From the NCBI GenBank assembly GCA_965153355.1, contig OZ231127.1, positions 30,008,001 through 30,072,000 of the forward strand: DNA of 64,000 nucleotides, in the 5' to 3' direction. Shown here in pieces: positions 1 to 10,195 of the stretch. The translations under genes were made by a program, and so were the position numbers. The first letter of the stretch is position 1. Every line of letters starts with the position of its first letter. The notes beneath the pieces are model-generated. The model ran no database searches. It was not told the DNA's origin and saw only the letters and a list, made by a program, of their open reading frames with translations. Origin of the DNA: Flaccisagitta enflata. Lineage: Eukaryota; Chaetognatha; Sagittoidea; Aphragmophora.

Positions 1-270
1 AAATTGGTGGCCATATTAAAGCCCTTCAAATTTTCAAGCGATCTACGCAAACCGCATCTCTCTAACTCAATGCGTTCAAAAGTTATTCAACTTTGAATGA
101 AATATTTCAATTCAACGTATGCTATTTTTACACTATCTTCAAATGATACAATTTTACTCATTATTGAATTACTTCTATACAAATTGACCTAGACAGATGC
201 GGTTTGCTTAGACTGCTTACAAATTCGAAGAGCTTCATCTATGTCACCAATTTTTCATTGATTTGTTGAG
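1..270. repeat. Foldback element relic, truncated by window edge
   Basis: Bases 1-60 pair imperfectly with 190-265: the left arm has GCAAACCGCATC and the right arm GATGCGGTTTGC, and AAATTGGTG at the start pairs with CACCAATTT near 250. The text around 45-110 also resembles the interior of the foldback element at 44717-45303, which has GCAAACCGCATC followed by a similar run. This is probably a copy of that family. No gene is seen from 270 to 520, which is AT-rich unique sequence. Confidence 0.55.
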
Positions 271-520
271 TCTTTCTGGAGCTATAATTTAAATGTAGCA
301 AAGAAAGGGGATCAAAAAAGTGGCGAGAATGGTCTGGAAGGCCATCACCCCAAAATACCTCAAAAAGCGCTTCAAAACACTTCCCAGACAAATGGCGGCT
401 GTAATTCAGTCAAATGGGGCTCACAATTAATATTGATGGCTCCACGATTGAGTTGTATCCATTTTCACATCAATAAATGAACTTATTTTCAAAGTGTAAA
501 GATTTCTATTGTGAAGATTG

Positions 521-665
521 TAGTTGCGGACACGCAACTCTATAAGAGGCTTTGTCCGTCCGTCGGTCGGTCGGTCCGTTGGTGAGCACGAGTCGAAAAG
601 CGTGAAAACGTGAATATCCACCCCTGCCCACCCGTCCGCAACTGGTGGCCGTGTATCCGGCCTTG
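521..665 (-). repeat. Short interspersed element, family A (GTTGCG stem)
   Basis: This is the reference copy of the abundant short element, read on the minus strand from the CAAGGCCGGATACACGG end to the terminal stem-loop GTTGCG-gaca-CGCAAC near 521-540. Between the ends are a run of GTCCGTC/GGTCGG tetramers and a CCCCTGCCCACCCGTCC block. About 20 relatives lie in the window on both strands. No pol III box A or B was recognised, so the SINE label rests on size, copy number and A-rich 3' tails. Confidence 0.75.
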
Positions 666-709
666 ATGTACAAATTGACGGAAACCAAGAAGGAACGCCA
701 GGGACATAT

Positions 710-1123
710 ACACATGGACGCAAAATACAGCGTGATGAGGCGCCAATAGCCAAAAAAATCTAGCACCCCCCACTACAGCCATATTGGCTTTTTGAAAATT
801 CTTATGGAAAGTCCTTTTGAGTAACTTAGGGGAATACAAATGGCGTTATCAGAGCGATTTTTGAGATTGTAACTAAAACCTTGAAATTTATCACTTTTAC
901 TTATAAAATATACACTCTTGGAAAAGGACAGAAAATAGAGTAAAACATGATAAATTTCAAAGTTCTAGGTAAAATTTCAAAATTCCCTCTGATGACGCCA
1001 CTCATATTCGCCTTAGTGACTCAAAACAACTTTTTATAGGAAATTTCATTCAGCCAAATTGTCTGTAGTGGGGGGTGCTAAAACTTTTGGCGCCTCATCA
1101 CGCTGTATTTTGTGTCCATGTGT
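710..1123. mobile_element. Foldback (long inverted repeat) element, about 0.4 kb
   Basis: ACACATGGACGCAAAATACA at 710 is mirrored by TGTATTTTGTGTCCATGTGT ending at 1123, and pairing continues inward through TGATGAGGCGCC / GGCGCCTCATCA. The interior (TAGCACCCCCCACTACAGCC and its complement) is related to the larger foldback element at 13957-14672, so both belong to one diverged family. It has no coding capacity. Confidence 0.8.
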
Positions 1124-1192
1124 TGACAAAATAACAACTCTGTGTTGCGCAGGTCGTAAAGGAATAGAACAGAACTTGTTTACGGTTTTACT

Positions 1193-1305
1193 ATCTTTCT
1201 ATCTGTCTTTCTTTCTCTCATTCTTTCTCTCATTCTTTCTCTCATTCTTTCTCTCATTCTTTCTCTCATTCTTTCTCTCATTCTTTCTCTCATTCTTTCT
1301 CTCAT

Positions 1306-1337
<32 letters not shown>

Positions 1338-1395
1338 TTATTCATTCATTCATTCTTTCTTTCTTTCTTCCTTTCTTTCTTTCCTTCTTTCTTTC
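1193..1395. repeat. CTTT / CTCATTCTTT microsatellite
   Basis: This tract of CTTT units has a higher-order repeat, TTTCTCATTC, over about 1215-1310. The open frame spanning 1059-1439 is only its Phe/Leu/Ser-rich translation and is not annotated as a gene. Confidence 0.95.
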
Positions 1396-1812
1396 ATTCT
1401 TGTCGCTTGCAAAGCAACTGTAAGAAGGCGTTTTCGTAGAAGGGTTTTTCTGTACATGTGAAATCAAACGTTTTCCGATCCGTACTGCTGCTCCTGTCCA
1501 GTCTCTACACGGCCAACCTACCCCATTACAGCCCCTGCCCACCTGCGAGTGACTACTTTTAAGTCCGGTATGAGGCGTAGTTTTTCTTTTTTACCTCATT
1601 TGTTCAATTTCTCATCTCTTTTTTTTTTTGTGAGAAAGCAAGCAAACTAGATAGCAATCTAGCAAGCAATAAAGTAAACAAGCATCGATCTTAGTATTGA
1701 TTTTAGTTCTTGGTTTAATCATTTATTAACACTCATCATTAAGGGTTTCATGTTTATTCGAAACCTTATTTAAAAAGTAAGCTTTCAGGTTTTACATTTA
1801 GACCCAACTGAG

Positions 1813-1951
1813 CGCGGAATAACAAATTTGCATGGAAAATGAAAAAATGGAAAAAACAAAAACATCAGACATTACTAAAATACATTTTTTAAGGTCTGAT
1901 GTTTTCAGAAATGCAAAATCTTCATCCGCGTTGGAGATTTGTTATTCCGCG
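1813..1951. repeat. Stem-loop repeat with nested inverted repeats
   Basis: The outer arms CGCGGAATAACAAAT (1813) and ATTTGTTATTCCGCG (to 1951) enclose inner arms AAAACATCAGAC and GTCTGATGTTTT. The same layout, including a TGCA..GAAAATGAAAAAATG spacer, recurs at 25371-25510. The same inner stem recurs at about 60630-60680. It is likely a small non-autonomous element. Confidence 0.7.
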
Positions 1952-2669
1952 ATTTGAAAATGTTTTTTTCAAAAATGGCAAATGAGCATGTTGGAATTCG
2001 AAAAAATTACAAAGTCGATGCTTAACTTTGACCAAATGTTATGAAATTTGGTGTGCATGTAGGTGGATGTTCCCCCCAACTACAGTAAAAATTTCATCAT
2101 TTAACTCCAACAGGAAGTGCCATAAAAAAAATAATAAGATTTTACTGTCATTTTTCTAAGTTTTCATTGTAACCTGACATTTTTTACAAAATTTTTGTAA
2201 AGGACAAGATAAAATGGAAATAAACATCGCAAAAATTTTTTATATTAGTACCAAATAGGTATAAGCAGACCTGTAAAAAAGAAATGACCATAGGACTCCA
2301 ACTGTGTCGGTGATATTATCAAGAAATTGGTGCATGAAAATGAGTGTCTGCTGATTTCGTTTTTTTTTCATCAATTTTTTCCCCTTTTCTTAACATATTC
2401 GCTGTCTAAAACCCTTAAAAAGTGGATGACATTAAATAAAGTATTATTAGTGCGTGTGATACACATGACGAAGCAGTTTTGAGACAAAATCGGACGATTT
2501 GATGCAGACAAATATGCTAAAAATGTGCTGAAATTAGAGTGTTATAAATCGGTTCATGCTGTCTTACCCTCTTTGGGCCTGTATAAATCTTGGGCATCTA
2601 TGCCTTTCCTCGGTTTCCTGTTTCGTTTTCCTATTTTATCTCTTCCCCTCGTTTACTTTCTGCTGTCTG

Positions 2670-2705
<36 letters not shown>

Positions 2706-2885
2706 CATTATTGGAATTGGATGTGTTCATTATTCGATTATTGGATATGATACAATTATGTGGATATTGGACATGGATGGCGTCGATATGGATATTGGTG
2801 CTTGATATTGGTTATTATGGAAGGAAGATCGTTGACGGCGTTATCGAAAGGTGTTAATACTTTTATCTTTTTATTGTGTCATTCG

Positions 2886-2965
2886 TGATATATTATGTTA
2901 TTGAAAGTGTTGTTCTACATAGAAGTGATATATTATGTTATTGAAAGTGTTGTTCTACATAGAAG
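2886..2965. repeat. Perfect 40-bp tandem duplication
   Basis: A 40-bp unit beginning TGATATATTATG is present twice with no difference between copies, which indicates a very recent duplication. Confidence 0.95.
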
Positions 2966-3165
2966 TCTACTCGCTGTTCCCAATACTTTTATTTCTCTTT
3001 CTCTCCTCTCTTGCAGAAAAAAAAAGAGAAATGTTGTTGCTAGTTAGACATGAGGCTGAAATGTTATTATACTTTTCATTTTCTTAGGCTGACGATGTCG
3101 CTAGTAATATTTTTTTTTTACAATTTGAACCTTAGTCAACAGCGTGTTGTCTCAAAAGAATAAAT

Positions 3166-3166
3166 T

Positions 3167-3225
<59 letters not shown>

Positions 3226-3320
3226 TAGATAGAAAGAAAATAATATTCGCTTTAAAGTGACAAGAAGTACTTAGAAAAAAACCAGTACGGTAGATAGATA
3301 GAATTATAGATAGATAGAGA
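3166..3320. repeat. GATA tetranucleotide microsatellite
   Basis: Uninterrupted AGAT units run from about 3166 to 3223. Degenerate units continue to about 3320, right up to the donor site of the exon ending at 3352. Confidence 0.95.
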
Positions 3321-3351
3321 GAGATAGACAAAAATAGGTAACCTAACGTAC

Positions 3352-3979
3352 CTTTTTTTCGCCGTTTTCACGCGCCAATGACTGATTCAAAGGGGCAACT
3401 GCGGTATTTCGTTGCCCAACGAGGGCGTCGTTGATGGCGCTCTTCAGACGATCATCTTCAACTGTTCGATCGTTCATCACAACTTTATTGACGACGATGT
3501 TGTCGAGAGAATTGGCTGAAGTTTGGGCCGCTTGATAAACCTGCTGCGACAACTCGGCCGGAGGTGGAAGCGAAGGAGGAACAAGCGGAAAATTGCGTTT
3601 CCATTTTAAATCGATATGCTGACGCAGTTGCTGTTGCTTGAGTTTACCATAAACTTTCATCGCCTGCCAAGCTGGCAGCATCGGCTGCTCACCGGCTTTG
3701 GTATTGACCATCGTTGTCGTTCTCCTCATCGTGTTCGGCTCAGACCCGGCCGTCATCTTAATTTTCTCCCATAGTTTAACCCTTTGAATGAAGTTGCGCC
3801 TTTTATCGCTCCATTGTCCCATCGGAATGGCGACGTCGTGAGCGCTGAATTGGTGGGCCCACAATTTCGTCGGATGTAAGAATTCGGGTTTTATACCAAC
3901 GCGTTTGTGAGCATTTAGTCGGCAATAACCACAACCATATGTCCCAGAGGATGACATGAAATAATCGCACGCGAACGTC
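3352..3979 (-). CDS. Unrecognised gene, second visible coding exon
   Basis: On the minus strand an acceptor ending ATCATCCTAG precedes 3979 and the exon ends at 3352 before the donor GTACGT. Joined to the exon ending at 6061, the phase matches (AG + G gives Arg) and the frame stays open for 209 codons, ending in phase 0, so more exons lie below the window. The product starts TFACDYFMSSSG and then has a short Cys/aromatic segment (CGYCRLNAHKR). A basic Trp-rich segment follows (KLWAHQF, PMGQWSDKRRNF, LWEKIKM), then a Gln/Lys-rich probable helix (KLKQQQLRQ) and a proline patch (PLVPPSLPPP). No transmembrane segment or catalytic motif is seen. I do not recognise the family. The reading frame continues open upstream of 3979 to about 4020, so a slightly longer exon with a different acceptor is possible. 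Exon reality is well supported by length, base composition unlike the flanks, and the splice sites. Confidence 0.8.
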
Positions 3980-4093
3980 CTAGGATGATATAAGGGCGAA
4001 TGACAATTGGTATCCGGTAGCCAGTAAAAAATCTTTTATCAGAAATTGAAATATCTCTCTTTTCTACAAAAGTAGAACTTCCTCTTTTTGCCT

Positions 4094-4700
4094 AACCATG
4101 GCAAAGAAAAAAAAGACAGTTATTTTAATGTACTCCTATGCACTCACTTTTTTTATTTGCCTAAAATCCTTATAGGTAGTGATAGTGAATCAAATTATCT
4201 AACCAGCGAAAAAATCAGAACTCAAAAAAGTTCATTTTTGGGCCCGTAGCATCACTTTTTGTGAAAAAACATCAGAAATAAAAGAAGGGGAAAAACTCCA
4301 TATTTGCAAATTTTGAAAAATTCATTTTGATTAGTTTTACAAAAATTGATACTACGTGTACAAAAACAAACTTTTTTGAGTTCTGATTTTTTTGCTGAGT
4401 CCAAAAATTGACATACTATGAACACCTGAAAAGATTTATGAGGCTGCTCAAAATATGAGATTGCAGTAGCGACTGTATGTCATGTGAAAATTTTATATAA
4501 TTGGCGATTCATCATTTGACAATTTTTGCAAAAATTGACGCTACAGCCACAAAAATTAACTTTTTTAAGTTCTGATTTTTTTGCTGAACCAAAAGTTTGT
4601 CACACTAATACTACCTAAAAGGATTTGAAGTTATTCAAAAAATTGGGTATTTAGTGGTATTTTGAAAATCACTGTCTTTTTTATTTTTGCCATAGTTATT
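4094..4700. mobile_element. Foldback element, about 0.6 kb, with an extra arm copy
   Basis: AACCATGGCAAAG..AAAAGACAG at about 4096 pairs with CTGTCTTTTTTATTTTTGCC at about 4670. Further in, AAAATCCTTATAGGTAGT pairs with ACTACCTAAAAGGATTT, and AAAAAATCAGAACTCAAAA with the matching segment near 4570. A third copy of the inner arm lies near 4370-4440. It sits in the intron between the two exons of the unrecognised gene. Confidence 0.7.
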
Positions 4701-4707
4701 TTTTTTA

Positions 4708-5879
4708 CACAGTCTTCGGATCAGAGTGATTTATTGTAAACCTTTGTAACTCCTAAACTACTTGACCAAAAATCTTCAAATTTTCAGTGTACACGCTGTA
4801 TTTTGTCTAAGAACACTGTTTATAAGAACATCAGCCTCAGATACAGTGAAAAAATAAGAACATCTTAAGAACATGCCCAGGCTCAGATTTTTTCACAAAT
4901 ACATTCTAAAGTACGCTTTTACATAATTTTTTGAGGAAACAATGAAAAACGTTGTACAGAATCCCCTAACCTAAACAATTCAACGAATTACTTTTAATCA
5001 TTTACATTTTTATAAATTTCATGACTTAACATAAATAAAAATTATAAACACTGAGAATAAAATATATTCATTTCAATAGATATGACTAGTTAGCAACTAT
5101 GATAAAGAACTTCCATGCTACAAAAATAAGAACGTGTTAAGAATATTTGAGGCTGAAAATTGGCAAAAAATAAGAACGCTGAGCCTCACTTCAAAAAACT
5201 GTGTTCTTATAAAAAATACGGCGTGTATGTTGACAATAAGTGACAGTTTTGTGATGCCAAACCTCAACATCAAGGACTTGATTGGTTGAAGTCAGCAAAA
5301 AATTGAAAGAACTGCCATTTTTGAGGCCAAATCAATTTTTTTACAATATTCCTTAAGAGAAACTTTCTATATTTTCTTGAAATTGTCATACAAATTGAGC
5401 TATCACCCTGGGGTTGGTGTCAAATGGTAGATATTCAATCATAGCTTGTGTGTTTCATGTCAAATCTAGATCTTAATGGATTTGGATCAGGCATTTTCTC
5501 AATTTGAAATATCAATCATGAAAAAATCAACTTAGTTTTACTTGAATGCTAAAAATCATAGAATTCTTGAGCAGAACTATAATCTACACCTAATTATCTT
5601 TGATTTGAGACCATACCAGTGCTATCTCATTTGGTTTAGAAATGACAAACAAATAATGAAAGTTTGTTGTAGAACTCAAAACAAAACAATTGATTTAGCC
5701 CTTAATATAACAATTCTTTTAATGGTCTGCAGATTTCAACTGATCAAGTTTCTGAAATTGAGGTTTAGCATAACAAAACTGTCACTTATTACCAACATAC
5801 ACTGAAAATTTGACGACTTTTGATCCAGTAATGAGAATTACAAAGGTTTACAATAACGTACTCTGATCCGAGGACGGTG
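4708..5879. mobile_element. Foldback element interrupted by a younger one
   Basis: Arms begin CACAGTCTTCGGATCAGAGT (4708) and end CTCTGATCCGAGGACGGTG (5879). They include GTAAACCTTTGTAA / TTACAAAGGTTTAC and AATAAGTGACAGTTTTGT / ACAAAACTGTCACTTATT. The left arm is split by the element at 4792-5225. It lies in the intron of the unrecognised minus-strand gene. The frame at 5542-5805 falls in its spacer and is not supported as a gene. Confidence 0.8.
4792..5225. mobile_element. Nested foldback element with a readable TA target duplication
   Basis: CACGCTGTATTTTG..AAGAACAC at the left pairs with GTGTTCTTAT..AAATACGGCGTG at the right, flanked by TA (4790-4791 and 5226-5227). The opposite arm of the host element keeps the uninterrupted site as CCAACATACACTGAAAA. 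Removing this element with one TA restores the match, which shows insertion at TA with TA duplication. The interior has AATAAGAACG..GAGCCTCA text that also occurs near 11200-11260. Confidence 0.85.
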
Positions 5880-6060
5880 CATCACACAAGCTTGCCATCA
5901 GCTAGAGTCAGCAGCTTATGTATGGACAGTATAATATAAAGTAAAGTGTATAAGATAGTATTCTATCAGGTAAATTCGCCACCAATAAGTTGAAATGTTT
6001 TCTGACTAAAGAAGTCTGCCAAAATGGGCTTACATGAAACCCTTGGCTAAAGAAACTAAC

Positions 6061-7556
6061 CTCCACTCGATGTTAAAGTCCACGTTGTGTCTCGCCTTCA
6101 TTGTCGATCTGACTTCCAGATCTTCCTGCATCATCATGGCCGTTTTTTCCTTGACATCATTTATCAACCTCGTCGAAAATGGAAAATGACCGTTCGAATC
6201 TGTAAGGTCACCATATACCTTTGGACGAATTTGTTTGAAGGAACTTAAACTCACATCTTGCATTTCCATAGAAGATGGTACAGAGGTGCTATTATCTTCG
6301 CTCGAGGGCGTCTTTACAGATTGGATTGAGCCCATAACCATTCCGATTTTATCCCTCGTTGAAACGGGCTGCCATAGGTGGGTATCGCGTAGGGAAATCA
6401 ACTGCGCTTGAAGCCGTTGCTGCCGCCGCGCGGGAGTCATGGAAATGGAAGAGACGAAAGGCTCCTGCGCATCAGTATCACTTGAGGGCGCGCCTAAATG
6501 CCGCTCAGTGATTTCATTCCCATCAGCTACGGTTTTAAAACGAGTTATGTCCTGAGAGAGATCTTCATGGTTGCTTTTTCTCAGAGTTGATTCGTGAGGA
6601 GCGGGATCAAAGAGACTCCGTCCAAGAGAATCGTCAATTCCACCGGGGACAAGAGGAGCGTCGATTCCATCGTCCTTTGCGTGAGAATCGTTGTTAATCC
6701 TTACATCTGCCGATTGCGAGGAAGAGCGATTCTCGGTCAAATTACTCCTTCCAAACAAATTGAGAGACCCGTCCGAATTTCTTTTTCTGGAAGCCAAGGC
6801 TCCCAACTGAATGGAGGAAGATCCGGAAATGGAAGTTGCCGTCGATGACGTTGAAGTCTTGATCAGTTTTCGAACGGCGACGCCATTGACCACGCGGAGT
6901 TTGGCGAATCGTCGAAGTCCACCGACATTTACACTCTCATCGCCTTTTGAAAAGGCCAAGCCGTTGTCTTTATCAGTAGAAAAGACTTGGATTGGGATGA
7001 GACCTTGCTTGGCCGGCACGGAGATGCGACGTGAAAAATTGGGCGGAGATGTCAGGCTATTCTTAAAAATCCCATTCCCCGGTTTGGTAGCGACAATTTC
7101 TACGATGTCGTCGTCGTCGTCGTCTTCATCTTTTTGGACGTTTTCAGTCAAGTTGTTTTCGCTTTGGTTAGTTTGGTCCATTTCATCGCTACCAATCTTC
7201 TTGTTATCGTCATCAACCACGTGATTACTGTTCATTACGCTGCCAAAATTGTCATCGTCTCCTAAGATGATTGGTTCGCCGGTTTCATAGTCAAATAACG
7301 TGCGATTAGAAGGTGGTCCATCATAATCAACATTGCTGATCGAAAGAGCGGCGAGTTCAGCGGCTCCACACTTGTTCCGTTCATTAGTGTCATTATCGTT
7401 ACATTTGGGCGATATTGGGAGACCGGATATCGTCGAGTCGGAGGCAGTGGTACAGACGGTGTCTGTTCTTTTGTCTACGTCAGAGTAATGCCCCCCAACG
7501 CAATCTTCATGATTTCGGACATTTGTCGATTCCATTTCACCGGAAATCGACGTCAT
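6061..7556 (-). CDS. Unrecognised acidic, serine-rich protein, large coding exon
   Basis: The longest non-repeat open frame of the window gives 498 complete codons plus two bases, ending at donor GTTAGT after 6061. It joins in phase to 3979. The frame opens with ATG (MTSISGEMES) placed immediately after TTTGTTTATTAG. That is both a good acceptor and an in-frame TAG, so ATG may be the true start at an exon edge or simply the first codon of an internal exon. The protein is hydrophilic and low-complexity, hence probably disordered. It has an acidic run near residues 142-152 (EDDDDDDIVEIV), several Asn/Asp/Ser-rich stretches, and a Ser/Thr run near 235-250. A more ordered segment near 385-425 includes TPARRQQRLQAQLISLRD then a DKIGMVMGS stretch. 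The C-terminal 60 residues (KVYGDLTD, MMMQEDLEVR, DFNIEW) look structured. No signal peptide or membrane helix is seen. The family is not recognised; a nuclear or scaffold role would be guesswork. Confidence 0.85.
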
Positions 7557-7779
7557 CTAATAAACAAAAAGAAATAAATTTGGGGTTGAAAGAAAATTGT
7601 TTGTGTACATTTTTTCTTTCTTTTTTTAAATATTTTCTTTTGATTTTGTACCCCTTTTATGTTTTTGTTCTTATTTGTTTATATTGTCTTTCTTGTTTGA
7701 ATCCATTTACTCACTGATCTTCCATACTACTGCTGGTGTCAAGTTGTTGGTTCTTAGTTGTTGGTATTCAACTTATTAT

Positions 7780-7852
<73 letters not shown>

Positions 7853-8233
7853 CGTTACTGCAAGCTCAGTCGTATGAAAACAGCGGCCAGGTAGGCCAAC
7901 GACGCGTCCTCTTTGAATAAATGTTCTTTATAAATTAATGTTTTTTATGAATAAAATTTTTTTATGAACAAATGTGTTCTTATGAATGAACGTCATTTAT
8001 AAATGAATGATTTTATGAATGAATTGCTTAATGTATGCTACTTTTACTGGGTAAGGACCACTTTTCTATTAAAGAAATGCATGATTTATGTTCCTAATGA
8101 ATGTGTTACCAGTCAACCAACGGACCAACCAACCGACAGACACAGCCTATTAAAGAGATGCGAAGACGCATCAAATTTTTTTTTTATCACAGTTAGTTTC
8201 ATATATGTCAGGATGTCAGCATTTTGTCGCGTG

Positions 8234-8271
<38 letters not shown>

Positions 8272-8325
8272 TTCAACAAAACAAACTTTACAGTTTTTTT
8301 TTCGGTTGACGATAGTCGCCATTTT
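7557..8325. other. Upstream flank or intron of the unrecognised gene
   Basis: A polypyrimidine stretch precedes the exon on the minus strand. A CT dinucleotide tract (about 7785-7849) follows, then a run of TTTATGAATGAA-like degenerate repeats (about 7920-8020) and a second CT tract (about 8238-8270). The frames here read through the CT tracts. No promoter motif could be called. Confidence 0.7.
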
Positions 8326-8502
8326 CAGTCGCGTGCACGCGACTCTACAACCCGCTTTGTCCGTCGGTCGGTCGGTCAACAAGTTCTTATTAATACCCTA
8401 TCACCTTTACCATGTCTTTAAAACGTTTTAAACGCCTTATAAACAACTTTGTGACGGACGGAGCAAAAAAAGGCTTATTGAGTCGCGTAGCACGCGACTA
8501 AA
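8326..8502. repeat. Two family A element fragments facing each other
   Basis: A minus-oriented fragment begins with the stem-loop GTCGCGTGCACGCGAC (8327-8342) and continues into GTCCGTCGGTCGG. A plus-oriented fragment ends GACGGACGG..GAGTCGCGTAGCACGCGACT near 8502. Together they make an imperfect inverted repeat. Confidence 0.7.
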
Positions 8503-8510
8503 AAACTATA

Positions 8511-8970
8511 CAGTGGGCCTTAATTGGATATGGGTTGAAAAAAATCCTCAAAGGTAATGATGTATATCAGTATGTATATTTTATAGTGGAGGATTGAAGA
8601 TAACTTTTAAAAAAAATTTCCCATGAAAATTTTTGCAAAACTCACAAAAATATTTTGAATTTTGGATTATCTATAGGGGTAAGGAAAATAGAAGGTGAGG
8701 CGCAGCCACCTAAAAGTAGAATTTCAAAACCAATATTGATTTCAATAGAAGCATGAGACAGTACCACAACATGATCTGCTCGTAGAATGTTAATTTCATT
8801 GTTTTTTGTCATTTAGGTACAGGGTTATAAATAAATAAGAAAATCGATATTTAATTTTTTAAATTTTCAAAGGAAATTTTTTTTTTAATTCTCCAGCAAA
8901 AATTATACATATTCATAGAAGTCACTACTATCGGGGATTTTTTTTTATCATATCCAATTAAGGCCCTCTG
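8511..8970. mobile_element. Foldback element, 460 bp, CAG...CTG ends
   Basis: CAGTGGGCCTTAATTGGATA at 8511, preceded by TA, pairs with TATCCAATTAAGGCCCTCTG ending at 8970, followed by TG where TA is expected. It starts only about 8 bp after the A-rich tail of the family A fragment ending at 8502. It has no supported coding content. Confidence 0.85.
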
Positions 8971-10195
8971 TGACTTTGTTATAATATTCTTAATACGACT
9001 TAATATCCAACATTTTACGATTTTTGTAGCGGTTAAAACAATATAAAAATGTTTTGATTTAATTTGATCTTTTAAGGATTCAAGGAATCCAAATTGGAAA
9101 GTCGGAAAAACTAAAATGGCCGACCAAAAGGCGCCATCTAGGAAAGAAGCCAGAAGAAAAATCGGCAAACTAAAAACCTCAACTGCAAATCAGTAAAAGC
9201 AGTAACAGTACAATATTAATTTCATATCTAAAACGAGTATTATAAAGACATATATTAAATAGCGTATTGTAGGAAGCATAGAAAACGAATCTGATTTGAA
9301 ACAAAATCTGGATTTGCCGAACATAGAATACCGGTCACGTGGCAAATGGCAAGATCAAAGTGGCGTTTCCAGAAATATCCGATAGATGGCTAGTTCTCTC
9401 AAAAAGTTTAGAAGTAGGAAGAATTTCTTTCTCCCAAATCGTCGGCCATTTGCACAGAAAATCGTTTCAAACAAAAGGTGGCTGCTTTAGTTGCGACGCA
9501 ACGCTCTCAATTCTTTTCTCAATCTTTCTCCAACATTTCGTTCTACTCATTTCTGAACACAGGAGCCAGTTTCGAGGGAAATTTACTGCACATGGTGTGT
9601 ACATGTAGAGGAAGCATCACACAGAATAAGCTTTTGCTTTACTAGCGGATGTTCAAGGGTCAAATGAATAAATGCAAGTGGATTAATTTTATTGAAATGC
9701 AGATGTGGAATACAGAATCGCGGTCAGCTTGCGTATGTTCTTACTAACTTAGCTAGTTTGGTTGGTACCCGATTTCCGAGGGAGCTGTGTACAACTACAT
9801 GATTGTTCGTGATAATGGACGCTATCTCGTCTTCTATCAATCTGTTTATTCGGTTCGGCAGAAGCCGCGAGTTTACTTGACAAGCTGGACACGATCACGC
9901 AATTACAAAGTCAGGGGCGAAAAAAACTGACTTCCTCAGATCGAATGCACCAGGTAATCATTGGAGGCAAAAACCTGCTATACGACTACAGAATTGTATT
10001 CAACATCAAATATAGATATTACCAAATCTTATCTATACGCTTTGCAATACCAATAGGTCAAGTCGAGTGCTCCAAAAACTAGTCCGATAAAATCGAAATA
10101 CCGTTTCCAGGGCTGGCCAGCCAGTCATGTAAGGATAGAAAGGATGGAGTAGCTTGTTGCGTCATTCAGTAACTAAAACACTGCTTTCTTTTCAT
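8971..10195. other. No supported gene
   Basis: This is AT-rich at first. A more GC-balanced stretch at 9640-10140 looks like single-copy DNA but carries no convincing exon. A short open frame at about 9760-9925 on the plus strand follows a TACTAACTTAG acceptor-like site but lacks an in-frame donor. Confidence 0.6.

Larger units (their letters stand above)
1396..3165. other. Non-genic stretch with small repeats
   Basis: No exon is supported here. It holds a stem-loop repeat (1813-1951), a stretch at about 2040-2115 that resembles the reverse complement of about 60785-60870, a CT tract (about 2672-2703) and a perfect 40-bp tandem duplication (2886-2925 and 2926-2965). The frames at 2525-2857 are carried by the CT tract. 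Confidence 0.7.

Noticed and set aside
521-665. tRNA-derived SINE head
   Set aside because: I looked for box A and box B promoter motifs on both strands of several copies and found none convincing, so the origin of the family is left open.
9760-9925. Plus-strand frame after TACTAACTTAG (YPISEGAVYNYMIVRDNGRY)
   Set aside because: An attractive branch point and acceptor, but the frame hits a stop without any in-frame donor and has no recognisable homology.
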